Shown here: positions 25,506 to 35,098 of the stretch, piece after piece | Position numbering within the stretch: the stretch's first letter is position 1 | Layout of the letters: every line of letters starts with the position of its first letter | Assembly: GCA_016860845.1 (NCBI GenBank) | Contig: BOKF01000005.1 | Location: 124,001-188,000 of the forward strand | Reading direction: 5' to 3' | DNA length: 64,000 nt | Source of the DNA: Chloroflexota bacterium | GTDB lineage: Bacteria > Chloroflexota > Anaerolineae > 4572-78 > J111 | Notes under the pieces: model-generated | Seen by the model: only the letters and a program-made list of their open reading frames with translations | What the model was told of the DNA's origin: nothing | Database searches by the model: none | Translations under genes and position numbers: made by a program

Positions 25506-25541
25506 TTACGGAGTGAAAAAGTGCTCTTTTTCACTCCGTAA
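25506..25541. repeat. Perfect 16-bp hairpin after the substrate-binding protein gene (system 1)
   Basis: TTACGGAGTGAAAAAG and its exact complement around a TGCT loop, between the binding-protein gene (stop at 25571) and the monooxygenase gene (start 25435). No T-run on the minus strand beyond the A/T part of the stem, so mRNA stabilisation or processing is more likely than full termination. A hairpin sharing the core GGAGTG-x-AAAAG lies after the other binding-protein gene. Confidence 0.7.
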
Positions 25542-25570
25542 GTTAGATTCATTTCTAATTGTCAGATACG

Positions 25571-26878
25571 TTACGCCCAGGTCTTTTCGGTAATGGTGCC
25601 GTTGGTGGGAATATTTGGCGCGGTGGTGTTGGTGCCAATGATGATGTCCACTGGGAACTTGTCGCCCGTCACCCACTGCCCGCCGACCAGCGGCGTTTTC
25701 GCCACATTGGGGAAGGGTCCTCCTTCCCAGGACAGCGGGCCGACGATGGTATCTAACTTGGTGGTCTTGAGCGCCTCGACAATCGCTTCAGGTTTGTCAA
25801 GCTCTTTGGTGCGCTTCAAAACGTCGGCGGTGACCTCAAACAAGGCGTGGGCAAAGCCCAGCGGCATCGTCCATTGCTTGCTGGTAGCCGTCGTATAGGC
25901 ATCGGCTAATTCCTTAGACGTTTGCCCGGTCAGGGAGGATTTAAAGGGAGAACTGGGTGTCCACCAAATTTCCGATGACACCCCGATGCCCAGGTTGTCA
26001 GGCAAGGCTTCAATGGTAACCGGGAACAACGCTCCCTTGCCGACGGTAAAGGCTTTGGGATTGAAACCTTGCTGGCTGGCCTGGGTTAAGAAGGTGCCGA
26101 GGTCCGGCGGCAGGATTACCCCTGTCACGATCTCGACGTTCTTCTCTTTGAATAGAGAAATTTCTGCGGAGAAATCATCCTTTAAGTTTTCGTAGCGGCC
26201 AGGATCAACCAGGGTATAGCCCTTCTCCTGCAACACGGGCGGAAACCCCCGGTCACTGCTCCAGGCCAGGCCATCGCCGTCGTTGGGCCACAGCGCCCCG
26301 ACTACTTTGTTGGTATCCAGCTTGCTCCAGATGTCGGTGAAAACGGCAATAATGTCTTCCAATCCCCAGAAGAAATGATAAGTCCACTTGTACCCGGCTT
26401 CAGCCGCATCCTCCTTGCGGAAGAACCAGGGCTGCCAGGGGGCAACCGTGGAGATACAGGGAACGCCGTTGGCTTCACATTGGTCCGAAACCGGGTTGGT
26501 GGTTTCCGGGGTAGAGGAGACCAGGACGAGATCAACTTTGTCGTTCAAAATCAGGTCAGCCGCTACATCAGCCGCCCGGTTCGGGTCGGATTGGCTGTCT
26601 TTGGTCACAATTTCCAGGGGGTGTTTGGCTCCGGCCGCATCAATCCCGCCCTCAAAAAATTTCTTCATCTGGCCCAAGACAAAATCATCGGCCTCGCCAA
26701 AAGGGGCCAGCGGTCCGGTTTTGGGGGTGACGTAGCCAATCTTAATCGCTCGTCCGCTGCTCGACCCGCTGGCGGCACAGCCGGCCAGCGACAGCGCCGC
26801 TACGGTCCCGGCGGATATTTTTAGAAAGTCGCGCCGGGAAAAAACAGATAGATGCGGTGAACTTATTTTTTTTCTCAT
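25571..26878 (-). CDS. ABC transporter substrate-binding protein (LivK-like), Tat-type lipoprotein (system 1)
   Basis: A 435-aa binding protein. The N-terminus has a twin-arginine motif SRRDFLK (residues 14-20), a hydrophobic run and a lipobox LAGC with Cys34, so it is probably exported by Tat and lipid-anchored. The mature part starts KIGYVTPKTGPLAPFGEADD, the periplasmic binding protein type I pattern of Leu/Ile/Val receptors, and includes VLVSSTPETTNPVSDQCEA. It belongs with the LivGFHM genes downstream. It differs from the second receptor in export route and linker, so the two importers probably take up different ligands. Confidence 0.9.
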   Translation of the reverse strand: MRKKISSPHLSVFSRRDFLKISAGTVAALSLAGCAASGSSSGRAIKIGYVTPKTGPLAPFGEADDFVLGQMKKFFEGGIDAAGAKHPLEIVTKDSQSDPNRAADVAADLILNDKVDLVLVSSTPETTNPVSDQCEANGVPCISTVAPWQPWFFRKEDAAEAGYKWTYHFFWGLEDIIAVFTDIWSKLDTNKVVGALWPNDGDGLAWSSDRGFPPVLQEKGYTLVDPGRYENLKDDFSAEISLFKEKNVEIVTGVILPPDLGTFLTQASQQGFNPKAFTVGKGALFPVTIEALPDNLGIGVSSEIWWTPSSPFKSSLTGQTSKELADAYTTATSKQWTMPLGFAHALFEVTADVLKRTKELDKPEAIVEALKTTKLDTIVGPLSWEGGPFPNVAKTPLVGGQWVTGDKFPVDIIIGTNTTAPNIPTNGTITEKTWA

Positions 26879-26915
26879 CAGTGTTTTCCTCTCCTCATTT
26901 TGTTGCGGTTAAATT

Positions 26916-27485
26916 TTATAAGCCCCCACTGGGGTCAAAGAAGAACAGTTCGTGATCTATCCATGCTTCCATGGGGTGCTTGGGTTCGGGGTCGAGCATG
27001 CGGTATTTGCCGGCAAAGAACAGCAGCGGCCTGGTTTCACTCGTTTCCAGATACTCCACCTGCCCAATGTAGAGGGTATGATCGCCCGCCGGGTGAATAT
27101 CTACCACGCGGGCGACCAGGCAGGCTGCGGCGCCCTCCAAAACAGGCACCCCCTTTTTCTTGACCAGGGGGATAGCCAACCCTTCAACCGGGCGACCCGC
27201 GAAATGGCGGCTGAAATGTTCGTGCTGCTCGCTCAGAATACTGACCCCGTAGCTCATGCTTTGCGGTAGAAAACTATTCAGCCGCGCTTTGTTGCCCACT
27301 GAAATCAGCACCAGCGGCGGTTCCAGCGAAACCGACATGAAACCGTTGGCGGTCATTCCATGCACCTGGCCGTCAATCTCGGTGGTGATGACAGTCACCC
27401 CGGTCGCAAAGCGCCCCAGGCAGTTACGAAATTCGCGGGGATCTATGATTATTTCTTCAGTCATGTCTGTGCCCGTCTTTTCCAT
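26916..27485 (-). CDS. Flavin reductase (HpaC-like, FMN-binding split barrel)
   Basis: A 189-aa flavin reductase. It has the canonical GRFATGVTVITTEIDGQVHG segment, GMTANGFMSVSLEPPLVLIS and the terminal WIDHELFFF region. Such enzymes use NAD(P)H to reduce FMN or FAD, which diffuses to a partner oxygenase. I chose the ATG at 27485 because GAGGG precedes it; the frame is open to 27554 across a palindromic gap. It sits between two candidate oxygenases, the HpaB-like gene before it and the acyl-CoA dehydrogenase-type monooxygenase after it, and could serve both. Confidence 0.9.
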   Translation of the reverse strand: MEKTGTDMTEEIIIDPREFRNCLGRFATGVTVITTEIDGQVHGMTANGFMSVSLEPPLVLISVGNKARLNSFLPQSMSYGVSILSEQHEHFSRHFAGRPVEGLAIPLVKKKGVPVLEGAAACLVARVVDIHPAGDHTLYIGQVEYLETSETRPLLFFAGKYRMLDPEPKHPMEAWIDHELFFFDPSGGL

Positions 27486-27500
27486 GCCATTTCCCTCTTC

Positions 27501-27556
27501 TACGTGTTGCGTATTGCGTGTTCCGTTTCTAAATACGCAACACGCAACACGCAATA
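27501..27556. repeat. Palindromic gap repeat
   Basis: TACGTGTTGCGTATTGCGTG on one side and TACGCAACACGCAACACGCA on the other form a long imperfect inverted repeat filling the gap between the HpaB-like gene and the flavin reductase gene. It resembles, in style but not sequence, the TGATGCGTGAT palindrome inside the MITE-like repeat. Confidence 0.5.
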
Positions 27557-27576
27557 TGTTCTATGAAACCCAGCTA

Positions 27577-29154
27577 TTACCCCTTACCGCTAAACTTGTG
27601 CAAGAACACATTAATATCGTCGGGATTGATCAAATCCGGGACAGTCCAGCCGTCAAGGTCATATTCGGCCATGCACTGCTCGGCAAAGCCCTTCATCTGG
27701 TCCGCCGTGCCATCGGCCATGGCGACAAACAAGGGTTCAAAACGAACGGTCTCGTGGCTGCCGGCGTAGTTGCGCTCGTACAGTTCATGCCGCCCGCCGA
27801 ATTCGGTGCCAATGGCGTCCCAGAGCAGTTTCATCAGCTTGACCCGGTCCACCGCCGGCATGCCGCCGGAGCCGCGCACATACTTGTCGAGATACTGCCG
27901 GATCTCCGGCACTTTAAAGTCCACCGCACTGGAGTTCAGGTAAATCAAGCCGCTGGAGACGACCTGCTGGATGATCTCTTTAATGCGGGGATAAGCCACC
28001 CCCATCAGCATGCGATAGGCCATGACATAGTGCATATTGGGCAGGACCGCGCCATTGTTCCAGGGGGTGGTTGTCCGAGCCATGGCGTCGGTTAAGCCCC
28101 AGAACATATTGCGCCAGGCAATCACCTCGCCCACGTTGACCTGTACTCCCCGGTAATCGGCCACGCCGGTGGCGCCAACCGCCTTGAGCAGCAGCCCGGC
28201 AATAAAATCCAGCTTGACCGCCAGGCGGGTACAGCCCTGCAGGCCAAAGCGATGCACAAAGCCGGAGCGCGGGAAGAAGTTGTTGAACTTCTCGGCGTCG
28301 CCGTAGACAAAAACATTTTCCCAGGGGACCAGTACGTTATCCATGACCAAAATAGAGTCATTCTCATCCAGGCGACTGGAGAGAGGATAATCAAAGGGCG
28401 TCCCCATGACGCTGGCCGTCATCTCGTAGGAAGTCCGGCAGAGCAGCTTTAACCCGGGCGCGTCCATCGGCACCATAAAGATCAGGGCAAATTCCTTCTT
28501 TTTGATGGGCAAGCCGTGATGAGCGATGAAGTTGAAGTGAGTCATGGCCGAGCCGGTCGCCACCACCTTGGCTCCGCTGACCACAATGCCGGCGTCCGTT
28601 TCTTTGACCGCGTGGACGTACACATCGGCGACCTCGTCGGGCGGGAGGTGGCGGTCTATCGGCGGATTGACAATGGCGTGGTTCAGGTAGAGCACCCTTT
28701 CCTGGCACTGTTTGTACCAGCGGCGGGCATTTTCCTGGTAGGGATCGTAAAAGTCAGCATTGGCCCCCAGCGTCGCCAGGAAGGCAGCCTTGTAATCCGG
28801 GCTGCGACCCATCCAGCCGTACACCAGCCGCTGCCACTGCGCAATAGCGTCACGGGCGGCCACGTACTCCTCGGCGCTGCGGCTGGCTCTAAAGAAATGA
28901 TGGGTCTTGCTGCCGGAGCCGGTGTCGGTGTCGGTCAGCATGACATCTTTGGTTTTGGGGTCGTGCAGGGCGTCGTACAGGCGGGCGACCATGCGCACGG
29001 TATTGCGGAAAGCCGGGTGGGTGGTCACATCTTTGACCCGCTCGCCGTAGATCCAGATTTCCCGGTCATCCCTCAGGCTGTCCAGGTACTCGGCTCCAGT
29101 CAGCGGGCGGGGAGTGGACTGAGTTTTTTCGCCCATTTCAGCTTCAGCTAACAT
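27577..29154 (-). CDS. 4-Hydroxyphenylacetate 3-hydroxylase family oxygenase component (HpaB-like)
   Basis: A 525-aa HpaB-family oxygenase. It has [20 protein letters not shown] at the start, the flavin domain with [38 protein letters not shown], and the C-terminal helical part with [31 protein letters not shown]. The family hydroxylates phenols, and members such as TcpA and TftD dechlorinate chlorophenols to hydroxyquinols using FADH2 from a reductase. With the intradiol dioxygenase and maleylacetate reductase in the same cluster, production of a trihydroxybenzene is plausible. The ATG at 29154 has AAGGAGG; the frame extends to 29202. Confidence 0.9.
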   Translation of the reverse strand: MLAEAEMGEKTQSTPRPLTGAEYLDSLRDDREIWIYGERVKDVTTHPAFRNTVRMVARLYDALHDPKTKDVMLTDTDTGSGSKTHHFFRASRSAEEYVAARDAIAQWQRLVYGWMGRSPDYKAAFLATLGANADFYDPYQENARRWYKQCQERVLYLNHAIVNPPIDRHLPPDEVADVYVHAVKETDAGIVVSGAKVVATGSAMTHFNFIAHHGLPIKKKEFALIFMVPMDAPGLKLLCRTSYEMTASVMGTPFDYPLSSRLDENDSILVMDNVLVPWENVFVYGDAEKFNNFFPRSGFVHRFGLQGCTRLAVKLDFIAGLLLKAVGATGVADYRGVQVNVGEVIAWRNMFWGLTDAMARTTTPWNNGAVLPNMHYVMAYRMLMGVAYPRIKEIIQQVVSSGLIYLNSSAVDFKVPEIRQYLDKYVRGSGGMPAVDRVKLMKLLWDAIGTEFGGRHELYERNYAGSHETVRFEPLFVAMADGTADQMKGFAEQCMAEYDLDGWTVPDLINPDDINVFLHKFSGKG

Positions 29155-29186
29155 TAAAAAACCTCCTTGTTTTATAGATACTTTAC

Positions 29187-29224
29187 TTCTTCTCGTTCCC
29201 AAACCGAGTTGGGAACGAGAAGAA
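29187..29224. repeat. Perfect 16-bp hairpin between amidohydrolase and HpaB-like genes
   Basis: TTCTTCTCGTTCCCAA and its exact complement around a 6-nt loop. It follows the amidohydrolase stop codon by about 20 bp on the minus strand. There is no T-run, so it is a candidate RNA-stabilising or processing element. Confidence 0.65.
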
Positions 29225-29242
29225 TGATTTACATTGTTGGTC

Positions 29243-30589
29243 TTAAATCGTCGGCAGTTTGAAGCCCGACTTGGCCACGACGTAATCGCGGGACTCGTAG
29301 ACCATTTTGCGGACCCGGTTCATGTCCACCCCGACTAACTGGCCATCTCGTTTCAGGGCCTTGCCGGCCACAAAGACCGAGTCCACGTTGCCGGTATCCA
29401 TCCCCCAGACCACAGATCCAATCGGGTCGTTAATGGGGATGACGTTAACCCGGTCGGTGCGCAGCATTACAATATCGGCCTCTTTGCCGGGGGTCAGCGT
29501 GCCCACCTTGTGATCCAGGCCGTTGGCCCGCGCGCCCTCGATGGTAGCGAACTCCAGCACATCGCGGGCGCACAGAAAGTCCGGCAGGTTCTCCTCGCCG
29601 GCCAACTGTCGTTCAAAGAGCAAAGCTCGCTGCAGAGAGGCGACCGAGCGCATCTGGGTGAACATATCATTGGGGACGTTGGTCTCAACGTCAACGCTCA
29701 GGCTGGGGCGCAGGCCGCGATCCAGGAATTTCTGGGTCGGGACCATGCCATGGCCCATCATCATTTCCACCGGCGCAGCCAGCGACACCGTCGCACCCGA
29801 GTCCACGATCATCTGGATTTCGTTATCACTCAGGGTGGTGCAGTGGATAAAGGTGGTGTCTGGCCCATAGATCCCGGTCTTGCCCACCTCCGCTACTTTG
29901 CCATGCTTACCAAAGGTGCCGACGCCCACGTGGACGGTAATGCGCGCGTCACATTCGCGGGCAAGCTGCCAGTCGGCCTGGTTGCCCTCAACCGAGTTAA
30001 ATTCCGGCCCAAAAGCGGCCAAACCCAGCGTTAGCAACTGGTCCTTGGAAGAGAAATACTGCTTGGCAATCCGCCTGAACCAGTCGGGATGCTCCGGTTT
30101 GGGCGCTTCATACCAGACTGGGCCATAGGCAAAGACGGCCCGCATGCCCGATTCTTGCAGCGCTCTGATGGCGGCGTCGGTATGCTCCGGTCCAGCCTGA
30201 ATATGGGACCAGTCGAGGATTGTCGTTATCCCGGCATCAATCGCGCCCAGGGTGCTGACCAAGTTCCCGATATAAACATCCTGCGGGCGGTAGACGGGGG
30301 CCAGGGTGTTCAAGACGAAGGCCAGGTAGCTAGCCTCACCCTCCAGTGGAACATCACAGCCAATGTTACGCAAAATCCCTTCCCAGAGGTGCCGGTGCGA
30401 GTCAATAAAACCCGGCATGACGATCATGTTCGAGGCGTCAATGGTTTCTGCATCGGTCACGGGCAGATTGGGTCCGACCTGGGCAATTTTGGTGCCTTCA
30501 ATCAGCACGTCGGCCTGGGTAAAGTTTCCCAGACTTCGATCAAGGGTTAGGACACACCCATTTTTTAATAAAGTTCGCTTCGTTGACAT
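29243..30589 (-). CDS. Amidohydrolase family protein (SsnA/AtzB-like), paralogue 1
   Basis: A 448-aa COG0402-type amidohydrolase. The N-terminal small beta domain ([18 protein letters not shown]) leads to the TIM barrel with metal ligands His65 and His67 (FIDSHRHLW), [20 protein letters not shown] and the Asp region LSVDVETN. The C-terminal composite strand is [15 protein letters not shown]. Relatives deaminate or dechlorinate triazines, guanine, cytosine and similar rings. The second copy at 41005 shares most of the end segments, so the two arose by duplication. GGGGG precedes the ATG. Confidence 0.88.
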   Translation of the reverse strand: MSTKRTLLKNGCVLTLDRSLGNFTQADVLIEGTKIAQVGPNLPVTDAETIDASNMIVMPGFIDSHRHLWEGILRNIGCDVPLEGEASYLAFVLNTLAPVYRPQDVYIGNLVSTLGAIDAGITTILDWSHIQAGPEHTDAAIRALQESGMRAVFAYGPVWYEAPKPEHPDWFRRIAKQYFSSKDQLLTLGLAAFGPEFNSVEGNQADWQLARECDARITVHVGVGTFGKHGKVAEVGKTGIYGPDTTFIHCTTLSDNEIQMIVDSGATVSLAAPVEMMMGHGMVPTQKFLDRGLRPSLSVDVETNVPNDMFTQMRSVASLQRALLFERQLAGEENLPDFLCARDVLEFATIEGARANGLDHKVGTLTPGKEADIVMLRTDRVNVIPINDPIGSVVWGMDTGNVDSVFVAGKALKRDGQLVGVDMNRVRKMVYESRDYVVAKSGFKLPTI

Positions 30590-30827
30590 TGTTGACCCCC
30601 TTTGTCATTACAAAAGATTATAAATGATGAGTGAAAAAGACTGGCTTATCATCAACTGCTTTGTTCGGCTCGACTATAGGCTCTGTGAAGGTATACCTCC
30701 GCAGACAACCCTTCTTCACCAAAATGCTGGGAAATGAATCATCTTGAATGATCTGTATTTTCTGGCTTCACCTCCTTCAATTCTTTCAACCTTTTAGCCT
30801 GTTAGAGTCTTCCCCGATAGATAAGGG

Positions 30828-31553
30828 TTATAGGCCCAAATAGGCTTGCTTGACATGCTCATCTCGCAGCAAAGTTTCGGCTGCCCCGGCCTGGACAATC
30901 CGGCCCTGTTCTAGCACGTACCCTCTCGCCGCGAATTCAAGCGCCTTCGACACGTTCTGCTCGACCATCAAAATAGATACGCCGGCCTTGTTGATCTCGC
31001 TGAGTACGGCAAAAATATTATCCACAATCAGCGGGGCCAGACCCAGGGATGGTTCATCGAGCAGGAGCAGCCTGGGGCAGGCCATCAAGGCCCGGCCGAT
31101 GGCCACCATTTGCTGCTCGCCGCCGCTGAGCGTCCCGGCCAACTGCCGCGCCCGTTCTTTGAGACGAGGAAAGATAGTGTAGACCCGCTCTATCGTTTCG
31201 GCGCGGCGGGCGCGGGCGCTGGGGATATAGGAACCGATATCCAGGTTATCGCGCACCGACATCTGAGGGAAGAGGCGGCGTCCCTCCGGCACAACGGCCA
31301 CCCCAAAGCCGCATACGCGGTGGGCCGGCGCCTGGGTTAGATCGCGGCCGTCCAGGAGGATCTGACCGCCGCGGGCCGGGATTATTCCGGCCAGGGCGTT
31401 GACCAGGGTTGTTTTACCGGCGCCGTTTGGCCCAATAATCGTCACACTCTCTCCTTCATTCACCGCCAGGGAAATGTTCCACAGGGCCTGGGCGTCGCCG
31501 TAGGCCACGTTGAGGTTGCTGATTTCAAGCAAGACCTTATCGTTACTGGGCAT
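30828..31553 (-). CDS. ABC transporter ATP-binding protein LivF (system 2)
   Basis: A 241-aa ATPase from MPSNDKVLLEISNLNVAYGD. Walker A is GPNGAGKTTLVNAL, the family-specific VAVVPEGRRLFPQMSVRDNL follows, then signature LSGGEQQMVAIGRALM and Walker B LLLLDEPSLGLAP. The start overlaps the livG end by 11 bp; the open frame extends to 31622 but into livG. A 240-bp gap without genes separates it from the next block. Confidence 0.93.
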   Translation of the reverse strand: MPSNDKVLLEISNLNVAYGDAQALWNISLAVNEGESVTIIGPNGAGKTTLVNALAGIIPARGGQILLDGRDLTQAPAHRVCGFGVAVVPEGRRLFPQMSVRDNLDIGSYIPSARARRAETIERVYTIFPRLKERARQLAGTLSGGEQQMVAIGRALMACPRLLLLDEPSLGLAPLIVDNIFAVLSEINKAGVSILMVEQNVSKALEFAARGYVLEQGRIVQAGAAETLLRDEHVKQAYLGL

Positions 31554-32277
31554 ATTCTTTTCCCAAATATGCAGTAACGACCTCAGGGTCACGCATAACC
31601 TGCTCTGGCTCGCCTTCGGCAATCACCTCGCCGTAATTCAAGACCAGCATCCGGGTTGACAAACTGGTCACAACGCGCATGAGGTGCTCAACAATGATCA
31701 GGGTGACGCCGCTCTCGTGAATTTTACGGATCATCTCAACCGACTCGTCAATTTCGGTCGGGTTGAGGCCGGCCATCACCTCGTCCAGCAGCAGCAACTC
31801 CGGTTTGGTAGAGAGGGCACGGGCCAGTTCTAAAAATTTACGCTGGTGTAAGTTGAGCTTGCTCACCGGCAGCTCGGCGTAACCGGCCAGGCCGGTGAAT
31901 TCCAGCGTTTCATAGGCGGCCCGCTCGGCCTGCTCCAGGCCCCGGTTAGCGTGGCCAAAGGTGCTGCTGACCATCACATTTCGCAGCACGCTCATCGTCT
32001 GAAAGGGGCGGGGAATCTGGTAGGTGCGGGCGATGCCCAACCGGGTAATGAGATGCGGCTCATCCTTGGTTACATTGCGCCCCTTAAAGAGGAGCTGCCC
32101 TGCGGTAACAGGGTGCTGGCCGCTAATCACATTGATTAATGTTGATTTGCCGGAGCCGTTCGGCCCAACCAGTCCCAGGATTTCGCCCCGGGACACCCTG
32201 GCGCTGACGCCGTTCAGCGCGCGCACCCCGCCAAAATTTTTTACGACGTTCTCACAGGTTAACATTAACTCAGACAT
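31543..32277 (-). CDS. ABC transporter ATP-binding protein LivG (system 2)
   Basis: A 244-aa ATPase. Walker A GPNGSGKSTLINV, Q-loop region GIARTYQIPRPFQTMSVLRNV, Walker B ELLLLDEVMAGLNP. As in the first system the ABC signature departs from LSxGxQ: the sequence before the ELARAL helix reads LNLHQRKFLELARAL. Overlaps livM by 8 bp, indicating coupled translation. Confidence 0.92.
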   Translation of the reverse strand: MSELMLTCENVVKNFGGVRALNGVSARVSRGEILGLVGPNGSGKSTLINVISGQHPVTAGQLLFKGRNVTKDEPHLITRLGIARTYQIPRPFQTMSVLRNVMVSSTFGHANRGLEQAERAAYETLEFTGLAGYAELPVSKLNLHQRKFLELARALSTKPELLLLDEVMAGLNPTEIDESVEMIRKIHESGVTLIIVEHLMRVVTSLSTRMLVLNYGEVIAEGEPEQVMRDPEVVTAYLGKEYAQ

Positions 32278-33418
32278 CGCCGGCCCTCGCCTGTTCTTTG
32301 GGGTGGAGCACCTGAAAGGGGCTGACGAGCTTCCGGTACAGCCGGTCTGAAAGCAGCAGGAAGGCCACGGTGATTAACATAGCATAGGCCAGTTGCGAGA
32401 TCAGCCGCCCTTCCAGACCGGCCAGAATCAGCACTACTGCGGAAATAACCAAAACCGCCAGCGAGGACCACAGGCGCTGTTTTAATCGTTCATAAATCCC
32501 ACCGCGCAGGAAGAGGATCATAATAATCAGGAAGGAACCAATGATGATTTGATTCAAATACTCAACACTGGCCTTGCTAAAGGTATCGGTTAACGTAAAG
32601 ATAACCACGGCCCCAATCACCGGGCCAAGCCAGTGCTGCCGCCCGCCCAGGATGCTCATTAAGATGACAAACAGGGGCAGGCGCAAGCTGAAGATGCCTT
32701 CAACCGTGATATAACCAATCTGGAGCGCGTGCAAGGCCCCGGACAGCCCAATAAAAAAACAACTGAGGGCAAAGATAATCATCTTGTAACGAAAGGTCGG
32801 CACGCCCAACCCCTCGGCCACCGCCTCGTCGTCGCGGATGGCAAATAAACCCAGGCCAAAACGAGAATGATAAATCCGGTAGGAGGCAAAAACGGTAATC
32901 AAAGCAATAAGCAGGGCCAGGGTGTACATCATGCTGGAGAAATCTCCCAGAAAAGCCGGCGGTTTGACCGACCCAAGCCGCACCCCAAAGCCGCCGTCAA
33001 TCGCGTCGCTGTTGCGAACGACGGCCGCCAGCACAAAATCTACGGCCAGGGTCAGCAGAGCAAACAGTTCCCCCTTGAGCAGCCGCAGCCGAAAAACAAC
33101 CCAGCCGATGCCCAACCCGAGCAGAGCGGCCAGGATACCACCCACGGGCAGCGCTGCCAAAAAATTGACCCCATACTTATCAATGAGCGTGGCCATAGTA
33201 TAGACCCCCAGGCCAAAGAAAGCGCCTTGCCCAAAACTGAAGTAGCCGGAGTAACCCGACAGCATATTCCAGCTTGAGGCCTGGGCAATCCAGAAGAAGG
33301 TGAAGTAAAGAAAGATGAGGTAAAACGTTGGAAAGCCAAAGAGTGGTTTTAGCCAGGGAACTAAAGCCAGCAGGATGCCGACCCCCAAAAATCCCAGTGG
33401 CCCGGCCCACTTTTTCAT
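32270..33418 (-). CDS. Branched-chain amino acid-type ABC transporter permease LivM (system 2)
   Basis: A 382-aa LivM-family permease with about ten hydrophobic segments. Family marks are SGYSGYFSFGQGAFFGLGVY, VFRLRLLKGELFALLTLAVD and the coupling loop AIRDDEAVAEGLGVPTFRYK. It has an extra hydrophobic C-terminal portion (residues about 315-365, SLAVLVISAVVLILAGLEG then LAYAMLITVAFLLLSDRLY) not present in the first system's LivM. Overlaps livH by 4 bp. Confidence 0.9.
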   Translation of the reverse strand: MKKWAGPLGFLGVGILLALVPWLKPLFGFPTFYLIFLYFTFFWIAQASSWNMLSGYSGYFSFGQGAFFGLGVYTMATLIDKYGVNFLAALPVGGILAALLGLGIGWVVFRLRLLKGELFALLTLAVDFVLAAVVRNSDAIDGGFGVRLGSVKPPAFLGDFSSMMYTLALLIALITVFASYRIYHSRFGLGLFAIRDDEAVAEGLGVPTFRYKMIIFALSCFFIGLSGALHALQIGYITVEGIFSLRLPLFVILMSILGGRQHWLGPVIGAVVIFTLTDTFSKASVEYLNQIIIGSFLIIMILFLRGGIYERLKQRLWSSLAVLVISAVVLILAGLEGRLISQLAYAMLITVAFLLLSDRLYRKLVSPFQVLHPKEQARAGDV

Positions 33419-34287
33419 AGGGTGGACCTCCGGGTAAACAATCCTTCCGGCTTAAACAACAGGGCGGCGATCAGCAGGGTAAACGTGACCAGCGGGGCCA
33501 TGCCCGGGTTGGCCAGGGCGGTGGTTAAGGCTTGAACCACGCCGACGAGCAAACTGGCTCCTACAGCGCCCGGCACATTCGCCAGTCCGCCCAGAATAAC
33601 CACGGCGAAGATGACCCCGATCCACTCGACCCCGGCCTCCGGAAAGAGGGCAAAGATCATAGCAATAAAAACACCGGCGGCCCCGGCATAAGCGGTGGAG
33701 ACGCCCATCAACAACATTGACATTTTTTGATAATTCACCCCAAACGCTGCGGCCATGTCTCGATCCTGGGAGAGGGCGCGTAGGGCCTTACCCACGTCGG
33801 TGTAATGCAACACGTAGATGGTTAACCCGGCCATGATCATAGCGGCGATGAAAGAACTAAACTGGGGAATGGGCAATGCAAAAGGGCCGACCCAGAAAGA
33901 TTCGGTGGCGTAAGGGTTGATGGCCGCGTCAATCCGGCGGTAATCGGCGGTCCATAAGGCGGCCATGATGGCTTGCAGAATAATAAACAGACCAAAGCTG
34001 ACTAAAAGCGAGTTGAACTCGCTCACATCGAACCGGTTAAAAAACCACTGCAAACCTATACCAACCAGGAAAAAGAGCGGAATGGTCACCAGGAGGGTTA
34101 AAAACGGGTCCAGGCCAAAAGAAGTGGAAATCTGATAGGTCAGGTAGGCCGCCAGAAAGGCAAAGGCAAAGTGAGCCAGGTTGATCACCTTGAGCATGCC
34201 CCAGGTCAAACTCAGGCCAATAGCCAGGATGGCGTAGACGCCGCCCAGCAAAAGACCTGAAATGAGAGCCTGCCCAATTAGAAGCAT
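33415..34287 (-). CDS. Branched-chain amino acid-type ABC transporter permease LivH (system 2)
   Basis: A 290-aa LivH-family permease. It begins MLLIGQALISGLLLGGVYAI, with GIGLSLTWGMLKVINLAHFA as the family signature and the coupling region LRALSQDRDMAAAFGVNYQK. I chose the ATG at 34287 because GAGGA lies seven bases before it; a GTG at 34308 directly after the SDR stop codon is the alternative. Confidence 0.88.
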   Translation of the reverse strand: MLLIGQALISGLLLGGVYAILAIGLSLTWGMLKVINLAHFAFAFLAAYLTYQISTSFGLDPFLTLLVTIPLFFLVGIGLQWFFNRFDVSEFNSLLVSFGLFIILQAIMAALWTADYRRIDAAINPYATESFWVGPFALPIPQFSSFIAAMIMAGLTIYVLHYTDVGKALRALSQDRDMAAAFGVNYQKMSMLLMGVSTAYAGAAGVFIAMIFALFPEAGVEWIGVIFAVVILGGLANVPGAVGASLLVGVVQALTTALANPGMAPLVTFTLLIAALLFKPEGLFTRRSTL

Positions 34288-34308
34288 AGACCGATCCTCA
34301 GCCAGCAC

Positions 34309-35013
34309 TCACGTCAGCATCCAGCCCCCATCAACCCTGAGGTTGACGCCGGTCACCGCGCGGTTCTCCAGCAGGAACACGGTCGCGTCAACGACATCAT
34401 CAACCGTTATCAGTTCACCTAGCGGCGTCCGGGCGCGAAATTTGTCGAGCACCTCCTGGGGCTTTTTGGCCCAGTAAGGGCTGTCGCCCACAATTGCCGG
34501 GTGAATCGCATTCACCCGCAGCGGGGCCAGTTCGACGGCCAGGGTGTGGACCATGGTCATGACGCCGCCGTTTACGGTTGAGACGGTGGTGGAGCCGGCA
34601 TAGGGCCGGTCCTTGGCCAGGCCGCCGTAGAGCACAATCGAACCATGCGGGCGCATGCGCGGCGCGAGTACATGGATGACCTCGGTGTAGCCCACCAGCT
34701 TCAGCGTGACCAGGTTCATTGCACCGTCAATATTGTAGTTGCGGACCGTGTTCTCGTCCCGGTCCACGGCCACCAGGGCCAGACGATCCACATCATTCAC
34801 CTCGGCCAGGGCGGCGGCAATTCCATAAGGTTTGCTGAGGTCGAGACTCAGCCCCACGCAATTACCCCGAACTTCCTGCGCCGTCGTTTTGGCCCGGCCC
34901 GCATCGCGGCTGGTCACGACGACCGGCCGGCCCTGGTTAGCGTAGTGCTGCGCCAGCCGCTTGCCGATTTCAGATGTGCCGCCGACGACGACCACTGTCC
35001 CTTGTTTAGCCAT
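34309..35013 (-). CDS. SDR family protein with altered catalytic motif
   Basis: A 234-aa short-chain dehydrogenase/reductase-fold protein. The cofactor loop VVVGGTSEIGKRLAQ and the C-terminal NLRVDGGWML are standard. The catalytic Tyr-x-x-x-Lys is not found: where it should be (after SIVLYGGLAKDRPYAG) the sequence reads STTVSTVNGGVMTMVHTLAV, with no Tyr-Lys pair. Members lacking this pair can act as binding proteins or use other chemistry. AAGGAG precedes the ATG. It lies between a bicupin gene and the livH gene of importer 2. Confidence 0.82.
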   Translation of the reverse strand: MAKQGTVVVVGGTSEIGKRLAQHYANQGRPVVVTSRDAGRAKTTAQEVRGNCVGLSLDLSKPYGIAAALAEVNDVDRLALVAVDRDENTVRNYNIDGAMNLVTLKLVGYTEVIHVLAPRMRPHGSIVLYGGLAKDRPYAGSTTVSTVNGGVMTMVHTLAVELAPLRVNAIHPAIVGDSPYWAKKPQEVLDKFRARTPLGELITVDDVVDATVFLLENRAVTGVNLRVDGGWMLT

Positions 35014-35098
35014 TGTTTTCTCCTTAAATAGTAGACGGCAGACGGTAGACAGGGAAAATACATCCCTGCGACCCTGCTACCTTGCTACTTCTCCTGAT

